Shown here piece by piece: positions 9,902 to 18,386 of a DNA stretch of 64,000 bases. Numbering within the stretch: position 1 is the first letter of the stretch; each line of letters starts with the position of its first letter. Position numbers and translations under genes: made by a program. The notes below the pieces were generated by a model. It made no database searches, had not been told where the DNA came from, and saw only the letters and a list, made by a program, of their open reading frames with translations. The stretch covers positions 1,082,001 to 1,146,000 of the forward strand of contig NZ_JAUSUL010000001.1 in the NCBI RefSeq assembly GCF_030814015.1, written 5' to 3'. Origin of the DNA: Amorphus orientalis. Its GTDB lineage: Bacteria > Pseudomonadota > Alphaproteobacteria > Rhizobiales > Amorphaceae.

Positions 9902-9999
9902 ATGCGTGACCAGCGTCCGCATGAGCCGCAGGACGTCGTATTCGGCCTCAAGGCCTTCTTCGGGAATGCAGCGGCAATCGTCGTTTCGTGTTGTTGCCG

Positions 10000-11388
10000 T
10001 CACCCCCGCATTTCGACATCCGTGTTCGGCTCCGCACCGAACCGGAAGCCGGTCGGCGTCAGGTCGCGCGGCACAAGAAACGAGCGGGTTTCGATCCGTG
10101 GGCTGACCCGGGTGCGGACACCGCCGCCGCCGGCAGGCCCGCAGCAATAAAGCGCCGTGATTTCCTGGAGCGCCCCCTCCACGAGGTTTCGCTGCGGGGC
10201 GCGGACGGCCAGCCGCACCCGGAAATCGTCGCCACCCAACCCGTCGTTGTCGGCGCGCAGCGCCCCATCGTCGTTGTCGAACGCGCTGGTCGCTCCGATG
10301 ATGTCGATGCGGTGGCGGAGGGTCAGATCCCTGATCTTCAGTCTCTTGCGGATGATGTCCGCGGCGAGCTCCGATCTGGCCAGGGCATTGGGCCCCGCAT
10401 AGGAGATCTCCGCCTCGCCGAGCCAGTCGCCCCGATAGCCGACCGTTGCCTTCAAGCGCTCCGGCCGCGGCCGTCCCCGTGCGCCCTTCACGGCGACCCG
10501 GTCGGGACCGACCTGTTCGATGTCGACTTCGGTGATGTCGAGCACGATGTCGGGCGTCAGATAAGCGGCGGGATCGTGGATCTCGTATAGCAGCTGTTCG
10601 CGGACGGTCCTGAGGTCGACCAGCCCGCCGGTTCCTTCCGGCTTGGTGATCACGAAGCTGCCGTCTGCTTCCACCTCGGCGATCGGAAAGCCGATCGCTT
10701 CCGGTCGGGACACGTCCTTGAAACCGGGATCGGCGAAGTAGCCGCCGGACACCTGTGACCCGCATTCGAGCAGATGCCCGACCAGGGTCCCGGCCGCGAT
10801 CAGGTCGAGGTCGGTCCAGTTCCAGCCGAAGTGGGCGACGAGCGGCCCAAGCGCCAGCGCGGGATCGGCGACGCGGCCGGTCACGACCACGTCCGCGCCG
10901 GCGGCGATGGCGTCGGCAATGGCCGCCGCCCCGATATAGGCGTTGGCGGCAATCCGCTCACCGGCCGGCGGGGCCAGGCCGCCATCGCCCTCCCAGGGTT
11001 CCAGCTCGGCGGTGTCCAGGGCGCTCGCGATGTCGTCGCCCTCGACCACGGCGATCGTGAGCTTCTCCATGCCCCGATCGTCCGCGAGCCGCGAAATCAG
11101 ACGGGCGGCGCCGTCCGGATTTGCGCACCCGAAATTGCCGACGATGACGATCCCCGCCTCCTTGCAGCGGGCGAGGATCGGGCCGACCAGGTCTGCCAGA
11201 AGCGGCTCGTACCCCTTGTCCGGGTCGCTGAGGCGGGCGAGATGGCCGAGCGCTAGCGTGCGCTCGCCGATCGTCTCGAATATGATCGCCCCGCCGCCGC
11301 CGGCAGCCGCGATGGCTTCCACCACGGGCAGTGCGGCATCGATCCTGTCTCCGGAAAAGCCCGCTCCCGATCCGATCCTGTACGTCAT
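10000..11388 (-). CDS. atuA: AtuA-like acyclic terpene utilization family protein
   Basis: This is a 462-residue protein of the AtuA (DUF1446) family, first described in the Pseudomonas acyclic terpene utilization cluster but found in many catabolic loci. Its biochemical role is not established. Family features include RIGSGAGFSGDR at the N-terminus, a central IADAIAAGADVVVTGRVADP and GGYFADPG, and a glycine-rich CCGPAGGGGVRTRV near the C-terminus. The ATG at 11388 is chosen because GAGG lies six bases before it. An in-frame ATG at 11400 overlaps the GntR stop as ATGA but lacks a ribosome site. In many genomes a short C-terminal domain is fused to this protein. Here that domain is a separate gene at 12349, divergently oriented. 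Confidence 0.85.
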   Translation of the reverse strand: MTYRIGSGAGFSGDRIDAALPVVEAIAAAGGGGAIIFETIGERTLALGHLARLSDPDKGYEPLLADLVGPILARCKEAGIVIVGNFGCANPDGAARLISRLADDRGMEKLTIAVVEGDDIASALDTAELEPWEGDGGLAPPAGERIAANAYIGAAAIADAIAAGADVVVTGRVADPALALGPLVAHFGWNWTDLDLIAAGTLVGHLLECGSQVSGGYFADPGFKDVSRPEAIGFPIAEVEADGSFVITKPEGTGGLVDLRTVREQLLYEIHDPAAYLTPDIVLDITEVDIEQVGPDRVAVKGARGRPRPERLKATVGYRGDWLGEAEISYAGPNALARSELAADIIRKRLKIRDLTLRHRIDIIGATSAFDNDDGALRADNDGLGGDDFRVRLAVRAPQRNLVEGALQEITALYCCGPAGGGGVRTRVSPRIETRSFLVPRDLTPTGFRFGAEPNTDVEMRG

Positions 11389-11396
11389 CTCGCGCC

Positions 11397-12110
11397 TCAT
11401 GAGCCGACGATGGAAAGCTTCAGTGCGTCGGCGACGTCCTCCGCCGCCTCGTTGCTGCTCAGATAGTATTCCTTCGGCCAGCGGATGTGGTCGCGGCACA
11501 ATTCCACGAGCCGGTCGAGGTGACCCGCTTCCAGCGCGGCGATCATCGCGAAGTGCTCCGCGATCGCGGTTTCCCTCAGGTCCTGACTGGAAAATCCGCG
11601 ACTGCGGATCGGCTGGGTCATCACCGAATAATGACGGATCGCCGCCGAAAGCTCGGGATTGCCGGCGCCGGAATAGAGCTTCTCGTGAAAGGCGTTGTTG
11701 AGCCGGGAGAGGTCCAGATAGCGCTTGTCCGCGGACGCTTCGCGATGCTTGTCGGCCAGCGCCTTGAGCTCCTCGATGAACTCCGGCGCAACCGGCCGTT
11801 CCATGCGGGAAGCGGCCAGCGTCTCCAGCGCGGTGCGGATCTCGTAGAGGTCCTCGACCTCCTTTCGGGAATAGTCCCGGACCTGGGCGCCTCGATTCGG
11901 TTGGCGCAGCACCAGCCCCTCGCGCTCCAGTTCGTCCAGGGCCCGGCGCACCGCATGCCGCGTCGCCTCGAAGCGAAGGATGAGATCGTCTTCGACCAGG
12001 CGCTCGCGCGGCTTCAAGCGGCCGAGCAGGATCGCTCCCTGCAGGCTCTCGTAGATCTCCGCCCAGGCTTGCGGCTTTCTCCGTGCGGGGCGCGTCCCGG
12101 TCTCCGACAT
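11397..12110 (-). CDS. GntR-family transcriptional regulator (FCD domain)
   Basis: This is a regulator with an N-terminal winged helix (ILLGRLKPRERLVEDDLI, then ATRHAVRRALDELEREGL) and an all-helical FCD effector domain. That domain carries the metal-site type residues typical of the FadR/FCD group (LSRLNNAFHEKLYS, then AEHFAMIAALEAGHLD). I place the start at the ATG at 12110, giving 237 residues, which is normal for the family. An in-frame ATG at 12194 would add 28 residues and lie inside a palindromic AT-rich site. Neither start has a strong ribosome site. It is co-transcribed with atuA and divergent from the AtuA-C/TAXI-TRAP genes, so it probably controls both directions in response to the transported acid. 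Confidence 0.88.
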   Translation of the reverse strand: MSETGTRPARRKPQAWAEIYESLQGAILLGRLKPRERLVEDDLILRFEATRHAVRRALDELEREGLVLRQPNRGAQVRDYSRKEVEDLYEIRTALETLAASRMERPVAPEFIEELKALADKHREASADKRYLDLSRLNNAFHEKLYSGAGNPELSAAIRHYSVMTQPIRSRGFSSQDLRETAIAEHFAMIAALEAGHLDRLVELCRDHIRWPKEYYLSSNEAAEDVADALKLSIVGS

Positions 12111-12187
12111 CTCCGCGCTGGGCTCCTCATGCGCTTGGCTCCAGATCGGCGAACCATACCGCTCGATGCTGGTCGCCACAATCATTG

Positions 12188-12220
12188 TTGACATTATCGA
12201 TAATCATTTTGATGATCATC
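12188..12220. promoter_or_regulatory. Candidate divergent promoter/operator of the GntR-AtuA locus
   Basis: An AT-rich patch in otherwise GC-rich DNA contains a consensus-like -35 box TTGACA at 12188-12193 reading rightward. It also contains a perfect 12-bp palindrome ATTATCGATAAT at 12193-12204 and a perfect 10-bp palindrome GATGATCATC at 12211-12220. FCD-type GntR proteins bind palindromes placed over promoters, so these are reasonable operator candidates for the adjacent regulator. The -10 element is not convincing. Confidence 0.45.
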
Positions 12221-12335
12221 GTCACGAGAGCGGTGGAACACGGACCGCGTCAAGAAAGCTCCGTTCCGCGGCGCAGGAGGGTCGGATCGGGAAGATTCGA
12301 AGCCGCGTCCGCCGACGTGGGCGGAACGGCAACTC

Positions 12336-12342
12336 GGGGAGG
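12336..12342 (+). promoter_or_regulatory. Ribosome binding site deciding a TTG start
   Basis: GGGGAGG stands six bases before TTG at 12349. No ATG is available near the start of the conserved domain, and a GTG nine bases later is worse placed. The spacing makes TTG the best start for the AtuA C-terminal-like protein. Confidence 0.6.
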
Positions 12343-12348
12343 TCGTGC

Positions 12349-12717
12349 TTGGAACGCGTGCGGGTACCGCTCAACCGGCTGGCCCATGGCCGGTCCGGCG
12401 ACAAGGGGAACCGGCAGAACATCAGCGTGATCGCCTACAGGGAGGACGCATACCCCGTCCTCGTTCGCGAGGTGACCGAGGCGAGGGTTCTGGACCTGTT
12501 CCGCCATCGCGGGGCCAGCGCCGTCACGCGGTACGAACTGCCGAAGCTGCTCGCGATGAACTTCGTCATAGAGGATGCCCTTGAAGGGGGCGTCAACGCT
12601 GCCCTCGCGCTCGATACCCACGGAAAAACGAGCGCATTCCGGCTTCTCTCGCTTGAGATCGAGGTGCCAGCCAGCCTCCTCGATCCCGACACTCGACCAC
12701 CGGAAAACACGGACTGA
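12349..12717 (+). CDS. Stand-alone AtuA C-terminal-like protein
   Basis: This is a 122-residue protein matching the small domain found fused to, or encoded next to, AtuA-family proteins. The N-terminal signature is RVPLNRLAHGRSGDKGN, followed by ISVIAYREDAYPVL and a helical core. The function is unknown. It presumably pairs with the AtuA protein encoded 960 bases away on the other strand. It would start at TTG with an excellent ribosome site. It is followed 14 bases later by the TAXI binding-protein gene, so uptake and metabolism of one substrate are co-expressed. A divergent separation of the two AtuA parts is unusual compared with the fused or tandem layouts I know. Confidence 0.78.
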   Translation: MERVRVPLNRLAHGRSGDKGNRQNISVIAYREDAYPVLVREVTEARVLDLFRHRGASAVTRYELPKLLAMNFVIEDALEGGVNAALALDTHGKTSAFRLLSLEIEVPASLLDPDTRPPENTD

Positions 12718-12731
12718 ACGGGAGGAAACTG

Positions 12732-13697
12732 ATGAAAAGAACAGCCATTGCGCTCGCCGTCGCGGCACTCGTCGCCACGCCGGCCGTCGCCCAGGACCGG
12801 ATCGCCATCGGCACGACGTCGTCGTCGTCCAGTCACTACGGCTACTTCGTCGCCGTATCCCAGTTGATCAATGAAAAGGTCCCCGAGGTGGAGGCGAACG
12901 TCGTCGAGACGGGCGCCAGCCTCGACAACCTGCGCCGGCTGCAGCGTGACCAGGTCGATCTGGGACTGGTGACGACCAACGTCGCCTACGACATCTACAA
13001 CGGCCGTGGCCAGTTCGAGGGGAAGGCCTACAAGCCGCTGACGCTATGGGTCTATGCGTCGGCGCCTCAGAACGTCATCGTCCGCAAGGATGCCGGCGTC
13101 AGCAAGCTGGACGATCTCGCGGGCAAGGAATTCAATCCGGGCATCACCGGATCGGCGACCGAGGCGACGTCCGAAGCCGTCTTCGGCGCGCTCGGCATCG
13201 AGCCGGACTGGGCGCGCGGGTCTACCGGTGACGTGGTCAACCAGATCAAGGACGACCGCGTCGTCGGCTACGTCAAGAGCGGCTCCGGCAAGCGGTTGGA
13301 CTCCTCTTCGATCGACATCGCCACCCTGACGCCGATCTCGATCGTCGGATTGAGCGACGTCCAGGCCGCCACCGTCGCCGAGAAGTTCCCGAACCTCTCC
13401 GTGCTCTCGATCGGCGATAACGTCGCCGGCGAGGGTTACCCCGCCTACAAGACCTGGGCCTTCGGCGTCGCCGCGGTGGCGCAGCCCGATCTGGAGCAGG
13501 AGATGGCGTACCAGATCACCAAGGCCGTGGTGGAGGACAACACCGCCCAGGCGGCGGCATTCTCCGGGCTGAAGGGCTCGGACATTCCGCAGATGACGAT
13601 GGAACTGGCCACGACGCCGCTGCATCCGGGCGCCATCCGCTACTACGAAGAGATCGGCGTGGACGTTCCGGATCGGCTCCGTCCGGCCAGCAACTGA
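12732..13697 (+). CDS. TAXI-family TRAP transporter solute-binding protein
   Basis: This is a 321-residue periplasmic protein with a clear Sec signal peptide (MKRTAIALAVAALVATPAVA, cleavage after AVA). The TAXI signature follows: IAIGTTSSSSSHYGYFV, then NVVETGASLDNLRRLQRDQVDLG. TAXI proteins feed fused TRAP permeases such as the one encoded next, usually with carboxylate ligands. An ATG with GGGAGG in front is used. A strong stem-loop lies 17 bases after the stop and separates it from the permease gene, which may raise binding-protein output over permease. The ligand is probably the substrate of the AtuA-linked pathway, perhaps an isoprenoid or branched acid, but this is inference. Confidence 0.9.
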   Translation: MKRTAIALAVAALVATPAVAQDRIAIGTTSSSSSHYGYFVAVSQLINEKVPEVEANVVETGASLDNLRRLQRDQVDLGLVTTNVAYDIYNGRGQFEGKAYKPLTLWVYASAPQNVIVRKDAGVSKLDDLAGKEFNPGITGSATEATSEAVFGALGIEPDWARGSTGDVVNQIKDDRVVGYVKSGSGKRLDSSSIDIATLTPISIVGLSDVQAATVAEKFPNLSVLSIGDNVAGEGYPAYKTWAFGVAAVAQPDLEQEMAYQITKAVVEDNTAQAAAFSGLKGSDIPQMTMELATTPLHPGAIRYYEEIGVDVPDRLRPASN

Positions 13698-13713
13698 TCG
13701 ACGACGGGCACGA

Positions 13714-13736
13714 CCGCGGCCGGCAGCCGGCCGCGG
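13714..13736. promoter_or_regulatory. Strong stem-loop between TAXI binding protein and permease
   Basis: A 10-bp perfect GC stem (CCGCGGCCGG paired with CCGGCCGCGG) closes a three-base loop, 17 bases after the binding-protein stop codon. No T run follows, so full termination is unlikely. The position fits an mRNA-stabilising or attenuating hairpin that favours expression of the upstream binding protein. Similar stems follow two other binding-protein genes in this window. Confidence 0.6.
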
Positions 13737-13778
13737 CTTCGTCTTCGGGCGGATTTCACCTCTGACGGGAGGCCGTTG

Positions 13779-15650
13779 ATGGCCGAGAAGTTGCGTCGCG
13801 GCGTCGCGCTCGTGATCGGTGCCTTCGTGCTCTACACGGCAACGGCCGGCCCGTTCGATTCCCTGGTCCAGCGATCGCTGATGGTGGCGCTGGTGATCAC
13901 TCTGGGCTTCCTGTCCTATCCGCTCAGGCCTCCGGCGCGGCTGCGCTATCTGGCGATTGCGGTCGACCTCGTGCTGTGGACCGGCGCCATGGCCGCCTGC
14001 TTCTACGTCACCTTCAGCGCCAACTGGATCATGACCAGCCTGCCGATGGCGGGGCCGCTCGACATTGCGCTTGCCGCGGTGCTGGTGGTCACGCTGCTGG
14101 AACTCGCCCGCCGCACCGTCGGTCTTGCGTTCCCGATCCTCGTGCTGATTGGACTGGCCTACGTCTTTCTCGGCCATCTCATCCCGGGCCGGCTCGGCCA
14201 CCGCGGCTACGACCTCCTGTTTGTCACGGAGACGCTCTATCTGTCGGACATCGGCGTGTGGGGCTCGCTGACCGGCATTGCGTCGACGATCATCGCGGCC
14301 TTCGTTCTGTTCGGGGCGATGCTTTTGCGGACCGGTGGCGGCGACACCTTCATGGATCTCGCTTTGCTCGTCTCCGGGCGGACCGTCGGCGGCGCGGCCA
14401 AGATGGCAACGGTCGCCTCCGCCTCGTTCGGAACCGTCAACGGCAGCGCCGTTGCGAATGTCGCGACGACCGGTACGATGACGATCCCCCTGATGAAGCG
14501 GATCGGCTACCCGGCGCCAATCGCCGCGGCGGTCGAGGCGGTGGCTTCGACCGGCGGGCAGATCACGCCGCCGATCCTCGGCGCTGCGGCGTTCATCATG
14601 TCGGAAATGATCGGCCTGGAATATCTGCGGATCGCGCTCGCCGCGCTGATCCCGGCAATCCTGTTCTATTCCGGTACGTTCCTCACGATCCATCTGATCG
14701 CGCTTCGCCAGCGGATCGGGTTCGTGCCGCCGGAGGAGATCCCGTCCGCGCGCACGGCACTCGCACCGCTTCGGCTGATACCGGTGGTATTCGGTCTTGG
14801 CGCGCTGATCTGGATGCTCGTCTCCGGGCGCTCCGTTGCGCTGTCCGCAGCCGCCGGGGTGATCGCGATGATCGTGCCGTTCGCGATCGCCGACCTTGCC
14901 GTCCGCCGGCGTCCGCTCGACACGATCGGCAAGCTGCTCGCGGGCCTGGTGGAGGCCGGCAACGGCATCGTCATCATCGCGCTGATGCTCGCCGGCGCGC
15001 AGATCCTTGTCTCGATGATCAACCTGACCGGGGTCGGGGTGACGCTCTCCTCGCTCACCGTCGCGCTCGGCGGCGAGAGCCCGGTCCTCGTCGGCCTCAT
15101 CGTGGCGCTCGCCTGCCTCGTGCTCGGGATGGGTATCCCGACCACTGCCGCCTATGTGCTGGTTGCAGCCGTGATGGCTCCGGCGCTGATTGCGATCGGC
15201 ACCGAGCCGCTGGTGGCGCACATGTTCGTCTTCTACTACGCCACGATCTCCGTGATCACGCCGCCCGTCTGCATCGCCGTCTTCGTGGCCGCGTCGATCG
15301 CCAAGACAGATTGGTGGCCGGCGGCGCTGAATGCGGTCCGGCTCGGCGCGGTCACCTACATCGTGCCGTTCATGTTCCTGTCCTATCCGGGGATGTTGTG
15401 GTCGGGATCCGGCGTCGCGATCGCCGAGGCGGCGCTGTCAGGCGCGATCCTGGTCGTCGCCTCGTCGCTGCTCCTGTCCGGAACGACCGTCCGCGGCAGC
15501 CGCTATCTGGCGGGCGCGCTCTATCTCCCCGCCGCGGTCCTGGCGATCGTTCCTTCGGAGATCGCGCTGATCGCCGCCTTCGGACTGACCGCCCTGGGGA
15601 TTGCGATCGGGCGCCCGTTCCGGCAGGTCGCCGTCGTTTCGGCGTCCTGA
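13779..15650 (+). CDS. TRAP transporter fused permease (4TM/12TM, TAXI type)
   Basis: This is a 623-residue integral membrane protein that fuses the small DctQ-like and large DctM-like TRAP subunits, as is standard for TAXI systems. It would use a sodium or proton gradient to import the acid captured by the TAXI protein. Many hydrophobic helices are visible. The DctM-like core holds NGSAVANVATTGTMTIPLMK, ASTGGQITPPILGAAAF and GMGIPTTAAYVLVAAV. The ATG at 13779 is preferred to TTG 13776 because GGAGG is six bases before it. It ends eight bases from the convergent dioxygenase gene. Confidence 0.92.
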   Translation: MAEKLRRGVALVIGAFVLYTATAGPFDSLVQRSLMVALVITLGFLSYPLRPPARLRYLAIAVDLVLWTGAMAACFYVTFSANWIMTSLPMAGPLDIALAAVLVVTLLELARRTVGLAFPILVLIGLAYVFLGHLIPGRLGHRGYDLLFVTETLYLSDIGVWGSLTGIASTIIAAFVLFGAMLLRTGGGDTFMDLALLVSGRTVGGAAKMATVASASFGTVNGSAVANVATTGTMTIPLMKRIGYPAPIAAAVEAVASTGGQITPPILGAAAFIMSEMIGLEYLRIALAALIPAILFYSGTFLTIHLIALRQRIGFVPPEEIPSARTALAPLRLIPVVFGLGALIWMLVSGRSVALSAAAGVIAMIVPFAIADLAVRRRPLDTIGKLLAGLVEAGNGIVIIALMLAGAQILVSMINLTGVGVTLSSLTVALGGESPVLVGLIVALACLVLGMGIPTTAAYVLVAAVMAPALIAIGTEPLVAHMFVFYYATISVITPPVCIAVFVAASIAKTDWWPAALNAVRLGAVTYIVPFMFLSYPGMLWSGSGVAIAEAALSGAILVVASSLLLSGTTVRGSRYLAGALYLPAAVLAIVPSEIALIAAFGLTALGIAIGRPFRQVAVVSAS

Positions 15651-15658
15651 AACCCGCG

Positions 15659-16561
15659 TCAGGCCGTGGGTCGGGCCAGCACGAAGTCGTGCTCGACCTC
15701 CCAGAACCAGCCGTCACGGAATTCCAGCTCGGCGGCGCGGTCGGCGTCCTCGACCCGCTTGAACTCGGCGAGCAGGCTCTCCTTCACCCCGAATACGGCA
15801 TCGGATTCGATGTAGCGGTCGTCGGGATCGAAGATATGGGTGGTGAGCGTTTCGAAGCCCGGCGCCGAGATGATGTAGTGCAGGTGTGCCGGCCGGAACG
15901 GATGGCGGCCGAGCGCGCCGAGCAGCTGTCCCACCGGCCCGTCGTCGGGGATCGGATAGAATTTCGGCTTCACCGCCTTGAACCAGTAGCTGCCGTCCTC
16001 GCCGGTGCGGAACACGCCGCGCAGGTTGAAGTCCGGCTGCAGGCCCTTCTGCTGGACGTCGTAGAAGCCCTCGTCGTTGGCCTGCCATACGTCGATCTTG
16101 GCGCCGGCGACCGGCTTGCCCTCGGTGTCGAGGATGCGGCCGGAGACGACCATGTCCTCGCCCTTGGCGTCGAGGCAGATGTTGGCGCCCATCTCAAGCT
16201 CCGGCGCGCCCTGCACGTGGAACGGGCCGAGCACGGTGCTCTCCGAGGCGCCTGACGGCTTCCGGTTGTTGATGGCGTCGACCAGCATCGACACGCCGGT
16301 GACGTCCGACAGCAGGATGAACTCCTGACGCCACTCGTTGCACATCTGGCCGGTGCGGGTGAGGAACATGATCGCCTCGAACCACTCCTCCTGGGTCGGC
16401 TCGATCTCCTTCACCGCTTCGTGCAGCTTCCGGGTCACGACCTCCATGACCTCCTTGAGCCGCTCGTTCTTGGCGTTCTTGTTGCGGCCGGTCACCACTT
16501 CCACGGAGTTTTCTTCCGTGAAGAAGCCTTTCTCGTGCGCTTCCATCGTCGGTTTCCTCAT
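15659..16561 (-). CDS. Intradiol ring-cleavage dioxygenase, hydroxyquinol 1,2-dioxygenase-like (copy 1)
   Basis: This is a 300-residue non-haem Fe(III) dioxygenase that would cleave hydroxyquinol (1,2,4-benzenetriol) or a catechol between the hydroxyls. The four iron ligands can be assigned as Tyr167 (GFYDVQ), Tyr202 (FYPIPDDGPVG), His226 and His228 (RPAHLHY). The helical N-terminal dimerisation domain (about 1-110) is that of the catechol/hydroxyquinol group. The start codon overlaps the stop of the upstream monooxygenase as ATGA, so the two are translationally coupled: hydroxylation then ring cleavage. A second copy lies at 24240 in the same presumed operon. Which copy is the main hydroxyquinol enzyme cannot be told. 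Confidence 0.9.
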   Translation of the reverse strand: MRKPTMEAHEKGFFTEENSVEVVTGRNKNAKNERLKEVMEVVTRKLHEAVKEIEPTQEEWFEAIMFLTRTGQMCNEWRQEFILLSDVTGVSMLVDAINNRKPSGASESTVLGPFHVQGAPELEMGANICLDAKGEDMVVSGRILDTEGKPVAGAKIDVWQANDEGFYDVQQKGLQPDFNLRGVFRTGEDGSYWFKAVKPKFYPIPDDGPVGQLLGALGRHPFRPAHLHYIISAPGFETLTTHIFDPDDRYIESDAVFGVKESLLAEFKRVEDADRAAELEFRDGWFWEVEHDFVLARPTA

Positions 16562-18312
16562 TTGTCCAGAACGGAGCGAAGCACGCGTTCGAGTTCTCCC
16601 GCGGTATCGGCTGCAAGGTGCTCCGAGCGCCAGGCCACGTGGTGATCGGGTCTGACGAGCACCGCGCCGCTGTCGGATATCTCGCGGGCGCGGGCCCAGT
16701 CACCGTAGTGGTCCTGCCACTCGCAGCGCGGACCGATGACGTGGCAGACGATCTCGACGCCGAGCGCCTGGCCGACCTCAGCCGCCGCCTCGCACCAGGC
16801 TTCGCCGCCGAGCCCGGTCAGCAGCGTCAGAACGCCGTGGCCGCTCAGGTCGAGTGTCGAGGCGCGGGTGCCGTCTTCGGCGAACAGCCAGGCGTGCGGC
16901 AGCCGGGCGCCCGGCCAGGTGGTCTGCTCGAAGTGCAGCTCCGGATCACGGGTGAACGCCGGCTCCGGCTGCCCGTCGGTCACCGCCGCGGAAGAGCGGT
17001 AGCGCTGGTTCATCTCCACGCCGTGGGCGTCGAACTCGTAGACCTTGGCCGCGATCGCCTCGCGCAGCGCGCGGCGCTGGTCCTCGGCTTCCGGCGTGCC
17101 CTCGCAGCGCCGGTCCATGTTCTCCTGCATCTTCACCGGATCGACCGAGTCCAGAAGGCCGAGCGACTGGAAGATCGGGCCGAACTCCTCGATCGACTGG
17201 TTGGCGCGGGTGACGATCTGCTTGGCGACCGGCGCGCGCTCGGCGTCGTAGCTTTCCAGCAGGCCGGGACCGGCCCAGCCCTTCAGCACGAAGGCGAGCT
17301 TCCAGGCCAGGTTGAAGCCGTCCTGAATCGACGTGTTGGAGCCGAGCCCGTTGGAGGGGGGATGGCGGTGGGTGGCGTCGCCCATGCAGAAGACGCGGCC
17401 CTTCGACATCTCGGTCGCGTACATGTTGTTGACGGTCCAGGTGCTGGCGTCGACCAGCTCGATCTGAAGCTCCGGATCTCCCACCAGGCTGCGCGCGACC
17501 TGGGTCGCGAACGCTTCGTCGACCACCGGCGGCGGCTGGTTGATGTCGTAGCCCCAGTTGATCAGCCAGCGGCTCCACGGCCGGATCATCCGCACCAGCC
17601 CCATGCCGATGCCTCCGACCTCCGCGCCGGGCTGCAGCACCCAGTAGAGGACCGAAGGACGGTGGGCGACATACTTGGAGAGGTCGGCGTTGAAAATGAT
17701 GTTCATTGAGCCGGCCACGCCCATCCGGCCTTCCATCTTGAGGCCGAGATCCTCGGCCACCTTGGAGTTTCCGCCGTCGGCGCCGACCAGATATTTCGAG
17801 CGGACGGTGAACTCCTTGCCGCTCAGCCGGTCGCGGCAGGTGGTGGTCACGCCGTCCGCGTCCTGCTCGTGGGAGAGATATTCCGTCGACATCCGCGCCT
17901 GGGTGCCGCGGGAGCAGGCGGTCTTGAACAGCACCGGCTCCATGTAGGTCTGCGGGCAGTCGTTCATGTGCGACGGGGAGGTGAGGATATGCTCGGCGCG
18001 GGAGTTCGGGTGCGTGCCCCAGGTCCTGAGACGGCCGAGTTCCTCGCCGGCGAGCGACTCGCAGAACACGTTCTCGCCCATCAGGTCCTGTTCGGTCGCA
18101 AACAGATAGGCTTCCTCCTCCACTTCCCGGCCGAGATCGCGCAGGACTTCCATGGTGCGCTGGTTGGTGATGTGGGCGCGGGGCGTGTTGGCGAGCCAGC
18201 GGTAGCGGTTGATCGCCATGTTCTCGATGCCGTAGCTCGACAGGAGCGCTGCGGTCGCCGATCCGGCGGGGCCGGTGCCCACGATCAGGACGTCGGTGGT
18301 GATGTCGGCCAT
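16558..18312 (-). CDS. FAD-dependent phenol-type monooxygenase, TfdB/PheA family (copy 1)
   Basis: This is a 584-residue class A flavin hydroxylase. It has GTGPAGSA near residue 12 (ADP-binding), VGADGGNS (DG motif), MGDATHRHPP (GD motif, in the TfdB-type form) and a C-terminal thioredoxin-like domain ending in SGAVLVRPDHHVAWRS. It would use NAD(P)H and O2 to hydroxylate a phenol in the ortho or para position. Coupling to an intradiol dioxygenase, with a maleylacetate reductase upstream, suggests resorcinol or a related phenol to hydroxyquinol. Chlorophenol hydroxylation is an alternative because TfdB is the closest pattern I recognise. It has a strong GGAAGGAGGAGG ribosome site and lies downstream of the livM gene. 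Confidence 0.9.
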   Translation of the reverse strand: MADITTDVLIVGTGPAGSATAALLSSYGIENMAINRYRWLANTPRAHITNQRTMEVLRDLGREVEEEAYLFATEQDLMGENVFCESLAGEELGRLRTWGTHPNSRAEHILTSPSHMNDCPQTYMEPVLFKTACSRGTQARMSTEYLSHEQDADGVTTTCRDRLSGKEFTVRSKYLVGADGGNSKVAEDLGLKMEGRMGVAGSMNIIFNADLSKYVAHRPSVLYWVLQPGAEVGGIGMGLVRMIRPWSRWLINWGYDINQPPPVVDEAFATQVARSLVGDPELQIELVDASTWTVNNMYATEMSKGRVFCMGDATHRHPPSNGLGSNTSIQDGFNLAWKLAFVLKGWAGPGLLESYDAERAPVAKQIVTRANQSIEEFGPIFQSLGLLDSVDPVKMQENMDRRCEGTPEAEDQRRALREAIAAKVYEFDAHGVEMNQRYRSSAAVTDGQPEPAFTRDPELHFEQTTWPGARLPHAWLFAEDGTRASTLDLSGHGVLTLLTGLGGEAWCEAAAEVGQALGVEIVCHVIGPRCEWQDHYGDWARAREISDSGAVLVRPDHHVAWRSEHLAADTAGELERVLRSVLDK

Positions 18313-18386
18313 CGGGGCCTCCTCCTTCCGTTATGGCGGGGTGGTTCGGCCGCCCCGTCTGCTTCTGCCGACGCGGAGGCGCCGGG

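Noticed and set aside
13044-15221. A 725-codon minus-strand open frame opposite the TAXI and TRAP permease genes
   Set aside because: It is Arg/His/Asp-rich with no domain and lies opposite a membrane protein with clear motifs. It is a shadow.
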